Assembly: GCA_020744425.1 (NCBI GenBank)
Contig: JAGMUV010000003.1
Coordinates: forward strand, 3,348,001 to 3,412,000
Reading direction: 5' to 3'
Length of the DNA stretch: 64,000 nt
Origin: Dactylonectria macrodidyma
Taxonomy: Eukaryota; Ascomycota; Sordariomycetes; Hypocreales; Nectriaceae
The position numbers and the translations under genes are program-made. How positions within the stretch are numbered: the first letter of the stretch is position 1; every line of letters begins with the position of its first letter. The notes below the pieces were generated by a model. The model was not told the origin of the DNA and ran no database searches. It saw only the letters and a program-made list of their open reading frames with translations. Of the stretch, positions 1 through 11,599 are shown piece by piece.

Positions 1-1451
1 GATGCTTCTACGACATCGTTGCCCAAGTGGTCAAAGAGCCATACGACCAAGGCGACAAGACCATGATCTGGGTCTCTGACTATACCGAAAACAAGGCGTT
101 TTTTCACCATGCCTTCAATAGTCAAAATCTAGAAGAACGGCCTGTTGGTGATCCGTTTGGGTACACCACAGGGTCCTGGAAGGGTCCCTTCGGCAAGAGA
201 AGTCTACAAATCACGTGTTTTGAGCCACACGCAAGCGCAATCAGACAGGGTCGAATATCATCCGGTACCTGGGTCTCAATTCGAAATCTCCAAGTCAAAT
301 ACGGGCACAACATCACCAACCTCGAGGGGTATCTCAGAGAAGATCGAGCAGCACATGGGCCTAAGCTTGGTATTTCCGCCCTCGATCCAAGAGACAACGC
401 AGAGAATATCAATCCAAAACTCAAGGACGCGGTTCGTCGAAAGCGAGACTACGAGCGATCCAAGAAGAACCAGCTCCAGGAAATATCCGAGGCTGCCCAG
501 GCCGGCCAGAAGCGCAAAGCTGAGATCAGCGTCAGCTCGGAGCCCAAAAAGGCTAAGAATTCTAAGGCACGCCGCAAAGCGCTACGTGCCCAAGCACAGG
601 AAGATGAACAGGCCACAAATGAGCCTGTTGTTGTGAAGGATCTCAACTCCCAAGGTAGCCCCAGGCGTTTATATGGTCCACTCGAACAATACTAATCTGT
701 TGATGTAGTAAAATGCGAGAACCAAAATAAGATGGCCAGTCGCGTAGCCGACTTGCTAGAACCTGTCCTCCACAAGACCACGATCAACGGGAAGCCAGTC
801 GAACTAAAGCTCCCCTTTGTGAACGCCAACTACCGCACCAACGTGCGCGTCGTCAGCTTCATGCCTGCTAAACTCGAAGATTTTGCCTTTGCAAAGAAAG
901 TCACAGAGTTCGATATCCTCTCAGATGACGGCGATTCTGATGACGGTTCACAGTCTGAACATGCCAGTGTAATTGATTCCACAACTGACCGCATTTGGGA
1001 ATGGCGCTTTCATCTCGAGTTGGAAGATGCCGCGGTTCTGAAAACCCAACAGAAGAGAAGGATGTGGGTTGTTGTGGACAACCAGGCCGCTCAGTGTCTT
1101 TTGAACCTCGACGCCTCCGACCTGCGCCAGGATGAGACAAATCTTGAGACGCTCCGTCAACGCCTGTTTCTCTTGTGGGGAGACTTGGAAGAGCACAAGG
1201 CTCGCGCAAAAGCTCAACACAACCGAAAGCTCGAGGCGGTGAGAGAGGGCAAACCGCCCACAGACAGTTCTGACGACGATGAACCAAGTCACCGGGCAGC
1301 AGAAAAGACACAGGTTGTGAACCTGCCCTTCACATGCTGCATCCGCCAGTACGGGGTCAAGGTACGAGAACAAAATGCGGCCTTGGCTGATGCAGGCGAG
1401 GGCAGTCGATGGCAGAGAATGTTTAGCATGTTTGGGACCCGGATGCGATGA
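1..1451 (+). CDS. pot1: Pot1-like telomere single-strand DNA-binding protein, 5'-truncated
   Basis: This is the C-terminal part of a shelterin protein that would bind the G-rich single-stranded telomere overhang in the nucleus. The reading frame is open from base 3, so the N-terminal OB fold lies outside the window. Exons are <1..654 and 709..1451; the 54-nt intron has a CTAAT branch site at 692, and joining across a split Val codon keeps the frame into the second exon. The first exon matches the second OB fold of fungal Pot1 (Pot1pC): a VSDYTEN strand, GPFGKRSLQITCFEPHA, then KYGHNITNLEGYLRED. A basic linker (KRKAE, KKAKNSKARRK) follows. The second exon carries an acidic loop and a third OB-like region (WEWRFHLEL, WVVVDNQAA, LFLLWGDLEE), comparable to the domain that contacts partner proteins in other Pot1s. 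The assignment rests on motif recognition and could be confirmed by a profile search with the POT1PC family. Confidence 0.85.
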
Positions 1452-1790
1452 ATTAACCGTCTATTGGATGGGGGAATGGAGTTTGGTGCTTTGAAGCCAT
1501 GATATCATACACATGTCTATCACGAAATTGGGGGAAGTGCAAGGCATTATTTACGGAGAACCCTGGTAGTATAAGGGGTGATGAATTATAGAATTCCCCT
1601 CAAGACGCCCAAACTCAGAACGGGCTTCTGCCCACATACCCAGACTCCAGCCGTGGCGGCACAAGCCAACACACTACCTACATACAGAGACAAGAAAGTT
1701 GCTCGAATCTAGAAAAGGAAATAAAAACAAGTTAACATCCCGTACTGCGAAGTCCCAACTCAGTCTGTTCTTTTTGGCAGAAAAGACCTG
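1452..1790. other. Convergent intergenic spacer between pot1 and scc3
   Basis: About 340 bp between two convergent stop codons. It should hold both 3' UTRs. No coding or structural signal was seen. Confidence 0.6.
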
Positions 1791-4700
1791 TTAGTCCCCA
1801 AGAACATCGTCATCTGAATCGTGAGCTGGTCGTTCCTCTTCTTCGTCATCATCGTCGATCGGGTCCTCTTCCAAAAGCTCTCTCCGGCGAAGATCCTCGC
1901 GGGAGCCTTCCTCGAGCTGGGGTTCGTCGTCAAAGATGTCGTCGTCGTCAATGTCGTCACCGATGACCATCTCCGAGCTGAGCTGGGGCTTCTGGGGCTT
2001 GGAGGGGTGAATCACGGCGGCCTTTTTCTTGGTGCGCTCCGCGAGCTTGTCCTCGTCCAGGTAGGCGACAACTTCTTTGAAGTTGTGCCCGAGCTTGTTT
2101 TGGTTGCGAAGCAGGCGGCGGCGCAGTTTTCCGGCATGGCTGCCTCGGCTATCCACGAGCTTTGCGGCGATCGCCAGGACGTACTTTGCTGTCAGCTCGC
2201 AGAGAGCCTTTTCGGTCTTCAGCTCAGCAGCGAAACGCTCCTCGTACGACAGGTTCTCATCGTCATCATCATCTTCTTGGTCCTCCTCATCCGACATCGG
2301 GTCTTCATCCTCCGCCGGTTCGTTGAGCGTCTTGTCCTTCTTCGACTTCTTAGCATACTGTCGCTCTGCACCGTCGAAGATTGAAACCAACTCCGGCACG
2401 AGGCCCGTCTCAATCTCCTGGACCAGGGTCTTGTACTTCTCGCCACCAGTTCCTTCTGGGCCTGCGGCAGACGTGGTAGAGAAACGCTCAATGGTCGGGC
2501 GCAGAGTCGCGAAGGTGAGGTGCAGGTCGCATAAGCATCCAGTCGCAAACAATCGAAGCTGGTCGATGGCTGCGCGTGATGAGAATGTCTCGATGAGGTG
2601 TTTGCGAAAAGACTGCCGTAGCAGGGATAGACGATCAAGTTCAGCATCCGTAATGCCAACCCCAGAGGACAAGAGCTTGGAGAGAGCTCGCGTCTTCCAC
2701 ATGAAATAGAACTGGCAGCTCTTGATGGCAAAAGATGTGACCTCGTCTTCAAGATCGTCCATCTCGTCATCCAGCGGCTCGTACTTTCCACGATGCACGA
2801 TATCAGCTAGAATCTGAATGATGGGGGATGTGCTTTCAGAAGTTCCCTCCGCCTCCAAAGTGTCGACGCAATCCGAGATGCTCGATAATTTGCTAATCTT
2901 CAATAGGACTGTTGACAACTCTTTGAGGGGCGCTTCTGCCAAGTTTCCACGAACTGAGAGTTCGCAGGTCTTGTCAAAGTTTCGCAGCGCCGTGACGGCA
3001 TTCTCCCAAAGGTTTGCAAGCTTGCCATCTGTTAATTCTTCGAGGTCATCATACTGTCTGGAGTGCAACAAGGCTGTGGCCGCTTCAGAAAGGACTCTCC
3101 TATCATCATGTCGGTTGAATTGGGTGCTGATCTCATCAAGCAGTTTCTCGTACTTGGTAGAATCTTGACGCAATTGCTGGAATACGTCGAGGTTGAGGAA
3201 GTGCACCAAGCGGAGAACAATAGCGGCGGTCTCTGGCTCGGCTCCAAACTTACTCAGAAGCCTGGGAATGAGAGTTGCCAATTCGAGCGCAATCTCTTCC
3301 TGGGCTTCCATTGCTTCTGTCCGGAATCGAATCTTCTTGTTCCTGTCAACATCGGCAGTCTGCGCCAGGCTCGATTTGACAGCGGAGCTGAGAACATCCA
3401 GCAAGATTGATTCTTCTGCTGAAGATGGTGCAACAGCTTTCTGGAACAATACCTCTGCAGAATCGCCTTTACCCTTAGACTTGGATTTGGCCTGGGTGCT
3501 TGAGGTGTGATCAAACAACAGATACCCGGCCAAAATCCCCCATTTCTTGATCTCAGGGACTTTTTCATACAAAACCTGCGAGGCCAGAGAAATTCTGGTG
3601 TCTGGGACCGTAGCTTCGAGTAGATCAGCAGCAACATCTAAGCCAAGGGATTCTCCAGTTTGGTGGTCCTCTTCGATCTGAGCATCGTAAATAGCGAGGG
3701 TCTCAGCGAGGCACTTGATGTTGACCCATTCCCTTCGAGCTGAGTCAAAATCATCTTCCTCAACGTTATCAAAGAGCTCATCCAAGGTCTCGTCGCCACC
3801 AATCTCCTCCAACTTGCCCTCGTGGACGTCCATAACGCACGAGACGAAAAACCCGACAACGGCTTTGCGGATTCTGAGTTCATTATCAAAAATGAGCTTC
3901 CCAATGGAATCAATCTCGTCGGGCTCGAGCATTGCGGCACCACGTAGCGTGTCAATAACAGCAATGGCTGCCACTCTGACCGCGACCTCCGAATCTCTGC
4001 AAGCCATCTCGATCAATCTAGGCCGGAACCTGTCGATGAAATGTCCGAGTTGCTGCGCATCTCGCTTGAACACTCTTGAGAGCTGCTTCAAGACCTCCTG
4101 GCGAGTTGGTGCATGCGTATCTGACAGCATCCAACCCAAGTAGCGCAGGTAGCCTGGTTCCATGAAGACAGTAGGCAAGTCCCAGATCCAAGAGCCAAGT
4201 GCCTCAACACACTCAGTTCTAATCTTGGGGTCAACATCCCGGTAGCGGTGAACAAATACTGTGTCAAAAAAGGACTGAATGGCTTCACTGCAGATCTTGC
4301 GATTGCCGTTGGCTTCATCCAGGGTTCGTTGGATCTCCGCGGTCCTTGTCTTGTTCTTGGTTCTTTTTGAGGACTGAGACTGCTGCTCAACGTTGGTGAT
4401 GCGCTTGTCGAGGGTATTCGCAACGTAGACTAAGCCGGACTGTACGGCGAGGGCGATGGTAGTCGCGGTATGGCGGAAGGGGCGCAGCGACGATGAAGAC
4501 ATACTAGCCAGCCACGCGTGCAAGTTGTCAATTAGGGTCTGATCCTTGTACATGAGGTCGGCTTCATGGATGAGCGAGATGAGCGTGTGGAAGAAGGTGA
4601 CGAGTATGTCTCGAAAGGGCCTAATGCTCTTCGCCTTGGATATCAAGGGATAGTCGGTGATTTGTTGCTACACTCCCATCAGCATTTGGTATTGGCGAAT

Positions 4701-5389
4701 CAACGCGAATTTCGGTCTCACCTCTTGGTAAACGCTCTGCAGGTCAATCAATCTGTTGGGAATATTCTCGGGGTCGCGAACGTCATCTTCCGTGACCTCT
4801 TGGTCACAACCGGCGCACTGCAAAATGCAATTCACCAGGTCTGTGAGAGCCAGCGCCTCATCGCTGCGATATTTCTCCAACCACTGTTGAGCCACCGTTT
4901 TGCACGAATCGCCGGATCCAAATACTTCAGCTGCAGGCGTGTCAGTGTCAGACAGGGGCGGCAGAAAGTAGAATCCTTACCGAACAAGCCAGTTCCCTTC
5001 TCGCCAGTGTCGATGCGAACCGACTTTTTGGGTCTGCTCGGCAGACCAGCAGGATGAGCAGGACGCACTGTCTGCGTGCCATTGATCTTCGGCTTCTTGG
5101 AGGACGGCTTCTTTGCGCGACTTGTTTGCGACGGCTTGTTCCTAGACCTTGGCGCGGGATGGTCCTCGTCGCTGTCCTCTTCGATCTCGTCGCTCATCTC
5201 GTCGTCCGAATCCGGCGCTTCATTCTCGACGTCCTCTTCATCGCGGTCATCTCTCTTGCGCTTCGTCGGAGCAGATTGAGTCGCAACTTCGGGCGTGAAC
5301 TTGGTCGGCGCTCTCACGACGCGTCCGGAACGGCGACGCGCCGTGTTGTCGGCTTCCAGGGTGGGCGTAGGGCTCGCGTTGTTGTCCAT
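1791..5389 (-). CDS. scc3: Cohesin subunit SA/Scc3 (Psc3/STAG family)
   Basis: This is the HEAT-repeat cohesin subunit that binds the Scc1 kleisin and DNA and is needed for loading and holding the ring on chromosomes. Exons in transcript order are 5389..4981, 4930..4722 and 4667..1791, about 1164 residues, close to the usual STAG length. The first intron is phase 1 and the second phase 0; both joins restore conserved text, for example LFAEVFGSGDSCKTVAQQW and then YQEQQITDYPLISKAKSIR. A disordered, basic and acidic N-terminus (RRRSGRVVRAPTKF) precedes the STAG core. The stromalin conserved domain falls near residues 345-455 (RYRDVDPKIRTECVEALGSW, then DTHAPTRQEVLKQL). The C-terminus is strongly acidic. 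An in-frame ATG at 5422 would add 11 residues, but the ATG at 5389 has the better context (A at -3, G at +4). The gene is convergent with pot1. Confidence 0.93.
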
Positions 5390-6051
5390 GGTCTCTCGCA
5401 GAGGCAGTCGCGAAGGTGTCATTTGAGGGATGGACAGCCAGATGAATTACCCCCGATCGGAGGGCGACAATGGTGTTTCTGGCCACTTGTCGCGTCTAAT
5501 GTCGCGTGGATGCTCGCCAGGTTATTTTGGAAAGTGGGTGATTCCTGTTTCTGGCGGATGAATCTCGGAAGGGCGCCAGCTCAGCCACTAGGGAGCACGA
5601 GCCATCTTGGTGCGCCTCTCCAAGGTTCAACGTTGATGGAACAGTGGGAGGTCTAAGGGGTGGCAGAAAAACGCCGTACCCATAGTTTTTAAGTTAGTAT
5701 TTAATATATAGCATGATAATGTATAGCTACATCTAGTTCAATTTATTGTTTTTTATGTTTATTTTATATTCTAATTTAATAATAATTTAGCTACTATAAT
5801 TTACTTATCTTATCATAGCCATCATTGATGTGTGCGGTGTTTCCTTCTACTGGCGGAGCGGGGCTTCAGCCACAATCCCGATAGGGATATCTTGAGGACT
5901 GATAACTTAATCCGAGTCATCTTTTGACACATTTGATCATCGATGGGTGGAATGAAAGTGCTCGGTTTTGCATGCTTTCTATCTAGGTCCGGTGCTCGCT
6001 AATTCGACTAAAATCCGGCTGGGTGGAACTGTTCATCGGCACGATGTTGAC
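5390..6051. other. Divergent intergenic region scc3/ureD
   Basis: Shared upstream region of the minus-strand scc3 and plus-strand ureD genes. It contains a sharply AT-rich patch, listed separately, and no other recognisable feature. Confidence 0.5.
5676..5815. other. AT-rich island in the scc3/ureD spacer
   Basis: About 140 bp dominated by TTAATATA, TTTAATAATAATTTAG and similar steps. Two 60-base rows counted by hand contain 12 and 10 G+C (about 17-20%), against roughly half or more in the neighbouring genes. TpA steps are common, as in DNA altered by repeat-induced point mutation, but the patch is too short to identify a source element. It could equally be an AT-rich promoter spacer. Confidence 0.5.
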
Positions 6052-7047
6052 ATGGACTCGCCTTTCCCTCCGTCTTCCTTGTCCCCCGGTGATGGACACA
6101 TCGTTGTCAGCCTCCTCCCTACTGGGGGAAGTGGCCTGGAAACAATGACCTACCAGTATCCGCTGAAGCTTATTGCTCCATCTCCCTCTGTCGATCAGCA
6201 TAGCGTCCTTGTGTTTCTCTTATCCTATGGGGGCGGGCTTGTCGCAGGAGACACTGTCAACCTGACCATTCGCGTACGTCCAGAGTCGAGGCTCAGCATC
6301 GCGACACAGGGGCATACCAAAATCTTCAAAACTCCTTCTCCAAACATCACTACAAGGCAGAACATCCATGCCAAAATCGACAACGATGCTGGTCTTTGCC
6401 TCCTCCCAGACCCAGTTCAGCCGTTCGAAGACAGTGTTTATGCGCAAATTCAGGTCTTCCGACTAGAGAGCCGGGCGTCCCTCTGTCTGCTGGACTGGGT
6501 CACCCACGGCCGATCAGCTCGCGGCGAAAACTGGAGCTTAATCAAGTGGACTGGTCGAAACGAAGTATGGCTTTACGACCCCAAGGATTCAACTCGAGAA
6601 CGATTACTGGTGAGGGATTCCGTCATCCTATCTAAAGATGGTAGCAAAGCCGTCGGTCGAACGCTTCAGGACATGATGCAGAACATGGCCGTTTCTGGAA
6701 CTCTAATTCTGCGCGGGGATATGGTGAAATCCCTGGGAGAATTCTTTCTTGCAGAATTTGACGCCTTGCCTCGTATCGGAGCTCAGGACTTCCGTTCGCC
6801 AGAGGTCAAAGCAAAGGCAAAGGAGAATTCGGAAGTTTCAAGCTTACAGCACTGGCGATCCCAAAGGCTCGATAGGGAGAAGCTGGGCGGCGTCCTGTGG
6901 TCCGCTGCTCAAGTTAGAAGCTGCGTGATCGTCAAGTTTGGAGCGATGACAGTGGAAGCTGGGAGAGAATGGATCGGGTCAATGATTATGAAGGAAGGGA
7001 GCATATCTGTGCATTTTGGCGACCAGGCGCTAATGTGTATTCGGTGA
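6052..7047 (+). CDS. ureD: Urease accessory protein UreD
   Basis: UreD, called UreH in some bacteria, forms a cytosolic scaffold with UreF and UreG on apo-urease for insertion of the nickel centre. The single-exon frame gives 331 residues, in the family range. Family features are the early YQYPLKLIAP segment, YGGGLVAGDTVNL near residues 59-71 with the conserved glycines and GD pair, TQGHTKIFKT, the DPVQPF turn, and the WVTHGRSARGENW region. The C-terminal DQALMCIR resembles the usual ending. The frame is open further upstream, but the only earlier candidates are non-ATG codons, so the ATG at 6052 is used. No urease structural gene or other accessory gene is nearby, as is normal in fungi where these genes are scattered. 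Confidence in the family is high; activity depends on partners elsewhere. Confidence 0.9.
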   Translation: MDSPFPPSSLSPGDGHIVVSLLPTGGSGLETMTYQYPLKLIAPSPSVDQHSVLVFLLSYGGGLVAGDTVNLTIRVRPESRLSIATQGHTKIFKTPSPNITTRQNIHAKIDNDAGLCLLPDPVQPFEDSVYAQIQVFRLESRASLCLLDWVTHGRSARGENWSLIKWTGRNEVWLYDPKDSTRERLLVRDSVILSKDGSKAVGRTLQDMMQNMAVSGTLILRGDMVKSLGEFFLAEFDALPRIGAQDFRSPEVKAKAKENSEVSSLQHWRSQRLDREKLGGVLWSAAQVRSCVIVKFGAMTVEAGREWIGSMIMKEGSISVHFGDQALMCIR

Positions 7048-7428
7048 TATGCAAACTTAGACAAGAGCGCAAAACAAAGACCGAATCATGGAAAGACATA
7101 CTCCAAGTCGCCTTCAACATTGTAAGTCATGCATGTAATTCCATGATTTAAATGTGTACGAAAGAGGTGCTCGTCCCCAGATCATCTGCACAACACCCCA
7201 CCAACTTATCCTAGTCGATTGACTAGCCAGAGCGGTGACTCTCACGATTGGCAGAATAAAGATCCCCCACCTTTACTCCCCCACTGCCAAACTAATATCT
7301 AAGCAATGGAAGGTGACGCCAAATTTTTGTAGAGCTTCCAACCGCTTGACGAAGCACGCCAACATCCTTTACTTTCGCCTTCGCCTTTCGTCTCACTATT
7401 CTTCTCCGCCGAACTTCAGACATCTACA
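7048..7428. other. Intergenic spacer ureD/rpc4
   Basis: About 380 bp between two genes in the same orientation. The part just before the next ATG is pyrimidine-rich (cttcgcctttcgtctcac), as expected of a fungal leader. Nothing else was seen. Confidence 0.5.
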
Positions 7429-9154
7429 ATGGTTCGCGGGAGGGCACCTACCCGGGGAACCCGCAGAGGGGCCGCCGCTGCCGGGTCAAGAGCGCAGGCA
7501 GAAAGCGGCGAAGCCAGCACAAGTGCTACATCTGATGCGTCGGGAAGTGCCAATGCGTCGACTCGAAACACGCCCAATGTTGCAGCTCGTGGCGGCGCTA
7601 CTACCAGAGCCACCCGAGGACCTGCGACAGGACGATACCGACCAAAAGTTGTTCGTCGAGATGAGGCTGAGCGTGACAGCCTGGCACGTCAGGAGGAACA
7701 AAAGGCACAAGACAGAGCAGCTGACGAGCGGCGCGCACGAGGGCGCTCACGTTTCCGAAGCAAGCGAAGCCGAGGTGATGCAATGGGTGCCAGAGGCGGC
7801 TTTGGGCGACCCATTGGTGGCGCCAGTGGACCGTTCTCATCTGGTGTTGGAGGTAAGGCGCATTTGCATGTGCATCTCTATACCATGAAACCCATTCTAA
7901 TTACTTTTACGCGCAGGAGGATCAGGTGGCTGGTTCGGAGGTGGCGGCGGCGGTGGTTTTGGTGGTGGTGGCTCGTTCCCACGATCCTTTAAGAAAGATT
8001 CCAAGGCTGGCTTCGCCCAGGCCGACGGCTCCCGGTACCGCGAACCGCGAATCAACGCCGACAAGCTCAACATCAACACTCAGAACGAAGAGCTGGATAG
8101 CGACGACGAAGCGATGTTCGCCGCCCTCAGCGCCAGGCCTACGAGTATCCTACCAATGGGCATATATCGAAAAGAACACAAAGACGAAGGTGTAGTTGTG
8201 GTCACAATGGCCGAACTTGAAGCAGCAGAAAAAGACAACGAGGAGGACAGCCTCTGGATCGATGGGGATGGGCAAGCACCCGAGACGCTAGCAGATCAAC
8301 CAGAAGAAGGTGGCGTTTGGGGTACGGACGGGAATGTACCAGTTGTCGTCAAGAAGGAGCCCGGGCTTGATGATCCGATGGATCTGGACGAAATGAAGCC
8401 GCCCGCTGAAACTAAGGAGAAGATCAAGGGCAAAGCGCCAGCAGTTCCGCCCCCGATTAAGAAGGCCGCTCCCCAAGAACCCGAAGAAAGAATGATTCAG
8501 ACAGACCTGGATCTCCTCGCCAGCGAGCTAGGCGCAGTCACCATAACAAGAAGCGAGGGCAGCGAGGGCGCCGAAGAAGGCGCCGAGGACAGGGAGGCCA
8601 GGGAGGCCAAGGAAGTCAAGACGGAGGGCCTCAGCAATAAGGATGGCCGCATGTACCTCTTCCAGTTCCCTCCCGTTCTACCGCCGCTCAAGCAGGTTGC
8701 TCAGCCGAATCCCCTTAACAAGGTCAAACCAGAGCCTGAGGACTCGAACATGCTGCACTCTACACCGAGCATGGATACCACGCCGGTGGACTTGACGGAG
8801 GAGGACGGAAATCCGGCACCGGGCCAAGACCCCGAAGATGATCCCGAAAACACGCTGGGCTTCCTCTCGCAGCTCCTCTCGCAGGGCGGAATGGTGGGGC
8901 AACTCAAGGTCCGAAAATCCGGCCGGGTGGAGCTCGACTGGGGCGGCCAGATCCTGGAGATGAGCCCGGCGGCGGGGATGAACTTCCTGACGACAGCCGT
9001 CATCGTAGAGGACAATGACGAGAAGCCCAAGCCCGGCGTCATCGGCGGCGAAGGTATCGGCATGGGCAAGATCATGGGCCGTTTTGTCCTAGCCCCGACC
9101 TGGCAAGAGGAGGAAGACTGGAACGTGTCCCCAGAGGAGCTCAGGATCGATTGA
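7429..9154 (+). CDS. RPC53: RNA polymerase III subunit Rpc4 (Rpc53)
   Basis: Rpc4/Rpc53 pairs with Rpc37 in a TFIIF-like subcomplex of nuclear RNA polymerase III and acts in initiation, termination and reinitiation. Exons are 7429..7852 and 7917..9154, with a 64-nt phase-1 intron that splits a glycine codon. The product is about 553 residues. The N-terminus is rich in Arg, Ala and Gly and runs into a glycine-rich segment (GGWFGGGGGGGFGGGG) spanning the splice join. INADKLNINTQNEELDSDDE and the MGIYRKEH motif follow. The conserved C-terminal RPC4 domain includes MYLFQFPPVLP near residue 387, GRVELDWGG, and GRFVLAPTWQEEEDW near 529. The middle is acidic and disordered and contains three psi-K-x-E sites (residues 286-289, 375-378, 411-414). 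The ATG has no in-frame competitor upstream. Confidence 0.93.
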
Positions 9155-10063
9155 GAGAAAAACTGAGACGGAATGGAAATGGCACAACCCAGAGACATAT
9201 CACCCGTGTCCATCTAGGATCCAATCGCCGAATAAAAGAGCCACCAGTACAGCTACTAGTGGCGCGGCTCGGTCAGTCAAGAACCTGTACACTAGAACCG
9301 GGCAAACTAAGTTACGGCGCAGAGATGTTAAAGACACCGGGACGAAAAGAGATACCCCTGCCCCATACTTATGTTGGTCAATGTCGTCGTCAGCTCCACC
9401 AGCAATTGACAAGGTCCAAAGGAAAACCCACTCCTCCAACCTCCTGACTCCCCATGTCTAGCACCGATATATACCCCCGTCTACATGTCGGATCCGGCGA
9501 AAGCGGTTTCATTCTCCGGAGCCAGTCCGGCCAACTGCATAACATACATGGTACGCGTATGCATCACATTGCTTCCACGACCAGCAACATAAAAAAAAAC
9601 GCTCGCTACGCTACATACATCAGCTCATTTGCGAAACTCTCCGAATCCGGGCAAGCTTGCTCTGGTCCCTGCCCATGCTCTTTCGCTTCTCTCTGGTAGC
9701 CTCTTCACATACTCGTACGGCGCGCGGATACAGTTGTGTTGCAATACAGATAAAACATTGATTGATGGCAGATTGTCCAAATGCCGCCTGTCGGTTATCG
9801 TAATCTTGGGTCTATAGTAGAAGCTTCCGAGCTATCCCTTGATAGCGTCTTTCAGTTGTACAGATAACAAAGGAAACTTGTGGTATCATATCCTCATCCC
9901 AGCCACCCTGTCCATTTTTCGCATCCTTTTGAACGCCATCCCTATAACCGCCTTCATCTTAAACTCTTTGACCAAAACCCTCCCGGAAAACCCCAATAAA
10001 ATACAAGAAACGAGGGGGGGGTCTAGAGGGGCCGCAGTAATATTCAGCGGCTTTGTATCATTA
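9155..10063. other. Convergent intergenic region rpc4/PTH11-like gene
   Basis: About 900 bp holding the two 3' UTRs. It includes a short A-run near 9590 and a run of eight G at 10014-10021. No gene was recognised. Confidence 0.5.
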
Positions 10064-11599
10064 TCATCGGTTGCCGAGGCCATAACTTCCTGTTTCTTGG
10101 CTCTGGGCCTCAAGATCGTGCATTTGATCGATGGATCCAGTTGGAGACGTCGAACTATATCCACGGGCGTGCCAGTGCCTTGGTGGCGAGCTGCCTTGGT
10201 TCCCCTGGATCACGTAGATCTCGCTCCTGACGGTGCTCTGCTGACCCGGTGATAGTGGCACTGCCGGCAGGTTCTTGTTGTAGAATGGATTAGGGATGCG
10301 ATTGGTGACTGGTGCCATATTATGCCCCGCTTCAGCCTTGGACTCGACATTAATGAGTGATACGTCGTTAGGGCCGAAACCTGGCAATGTACCGGGCTTG
10401 GATCGTGTGCCAGTAGATCGCAAGGTAGCCGAAACCCCGGTGCCGTACGTGCGATCGGTAGATTCAAAGCCTTTGATCTTCATAGCGCGGAGTAATGGTC
10501 GAATGGTAGCCAAGCTTGATGCGACGATAGCCACACCAGGTTCGACAAGAGTCCAAACCATAGCGTCCGTACCAGCAACTAGAGAATTGCAGTCAGTGTC
10601 TGTTAAACATCAAGATCAGCCAATGCGCATACATAAAATATCATCCGTGTCTGTCAAGTCGGCCAAAAATCGTAGTCGAATAAGTGTCGCGATACTTGCA
10701 CTTCACCGCGAGTTAGCCTAGTGTTCATATAGTAGAGTTGAAGCACGGCTCACAAGATGCCGAGACCAAGAATGACAATCACAGTTGCCTTGGCTTGTTT
10801 GGTCATTTTAACAGTCCAGAGCATGGGAATAGGCAGAAGCGCCTATATACTTTTGTTAGTCTCAGGTCCAAAGCTCAACTTTGGCCAGGTTCTCCGATGA
10901 ACTTACGTAAAGCCAGTCAGATAAAATCGTCATGACGCTGATAGAATATGCCGCTGCGATGATCTGATCCGGAGTCACACAGGTACCACCGGTAATTCTG
11001 AAGTCCCACTGCTTGGCGACGGGGCTACACTGGAAAATATCCCAGAAGAAGATGACGCAACTCCAGACAGTAATTATGGCCAGGCTGACCCAGAGTATCC
11101 ACGTATACACCTTTTGAGCCGAGAGTCGTAAGAGGAAGACACCAATGCTCAACTTGATGAACATCATATCGAGGACGTATGTTGCAGTCGCAAGAGCCTG
11201 CCACTGCAGGTGGGTTAGCACATGTGCATGTGATTGGCAGCGCAATATGTTGGAGATCTTCTCACCATGAGCGCGTTCACTTCCTCACTGTCGTTTTTGA
11301 TGGCTTTGTTATGTCGGCCCAGTCCATCGTGTACTCCTATGAGAATAAAGACGCACGATACCGTAAAAATCAACTGCCAAACAGTAAGTCATGGGTCGAG
11401 CAAAGAAGCGCATACGGGAGAAGAAACATACTTGGCCGACAAGCATGAGCCAGTCATCAGCTTGGTAGCCCTTCATCAAGAAGGCCCTAGTGTATGTTCG
11501 GAGGGCGACTGAGATCCAGCTGACGGCGAGGAAAACAATAGCCGTGCCCACCAAGGCGATCCCATTCTCCTCCGTCAGATCGATTTCATGGTCAGCCAT
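10064..11599 (-). CDS. PTH11-like integral membrane protein (fungal rhodopsin-fold family)
   Basis: A seven-helix plasma-membrane protein of the large fungal family that includes Magnaporthe Pth11, thought to sense surfaces or ligands; the ligand here is unknown. Six exons in transcript order are 11599..11432, 11373..11266, 11203..10907, 10842..10754, 10694..10633 and 10578..10064, giving about 412 residues. All joins keep the frame and rebuild family motifs: GYQADDWLMLVGQ at the end of the first loop, TYVLDMMFIKLSIGVFLLRL in helix 3, SDWLYALLPIPMLW around helix 5, and DDILFAGTDAMVWTLVEPG leading into ASSLATIRPLLR in helix 7. The cytosolic tail is Ser/Pro-rich and contains a VRSEIYVIQ segment like those of relatives. 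There is no N-terminal CFEM domain. Upstream lies 2.8 kb of gene-free DNA shared with the divergent kynurenine formamidase gene. Confidence 0.85.

Noticed and set aside
732..1451. A separate short gene starting at ATG 732
   Set aside because: The frame continues in phase with the upstream Pot1 exon after removal of a 54-nt intron with clear donor, branch site and acceptor.
5968..6051. N-terminal extension of UreD
   Set aside because: The upstream start is TTG and the extra residues do not fit the family; the ATG at 6052 is used.
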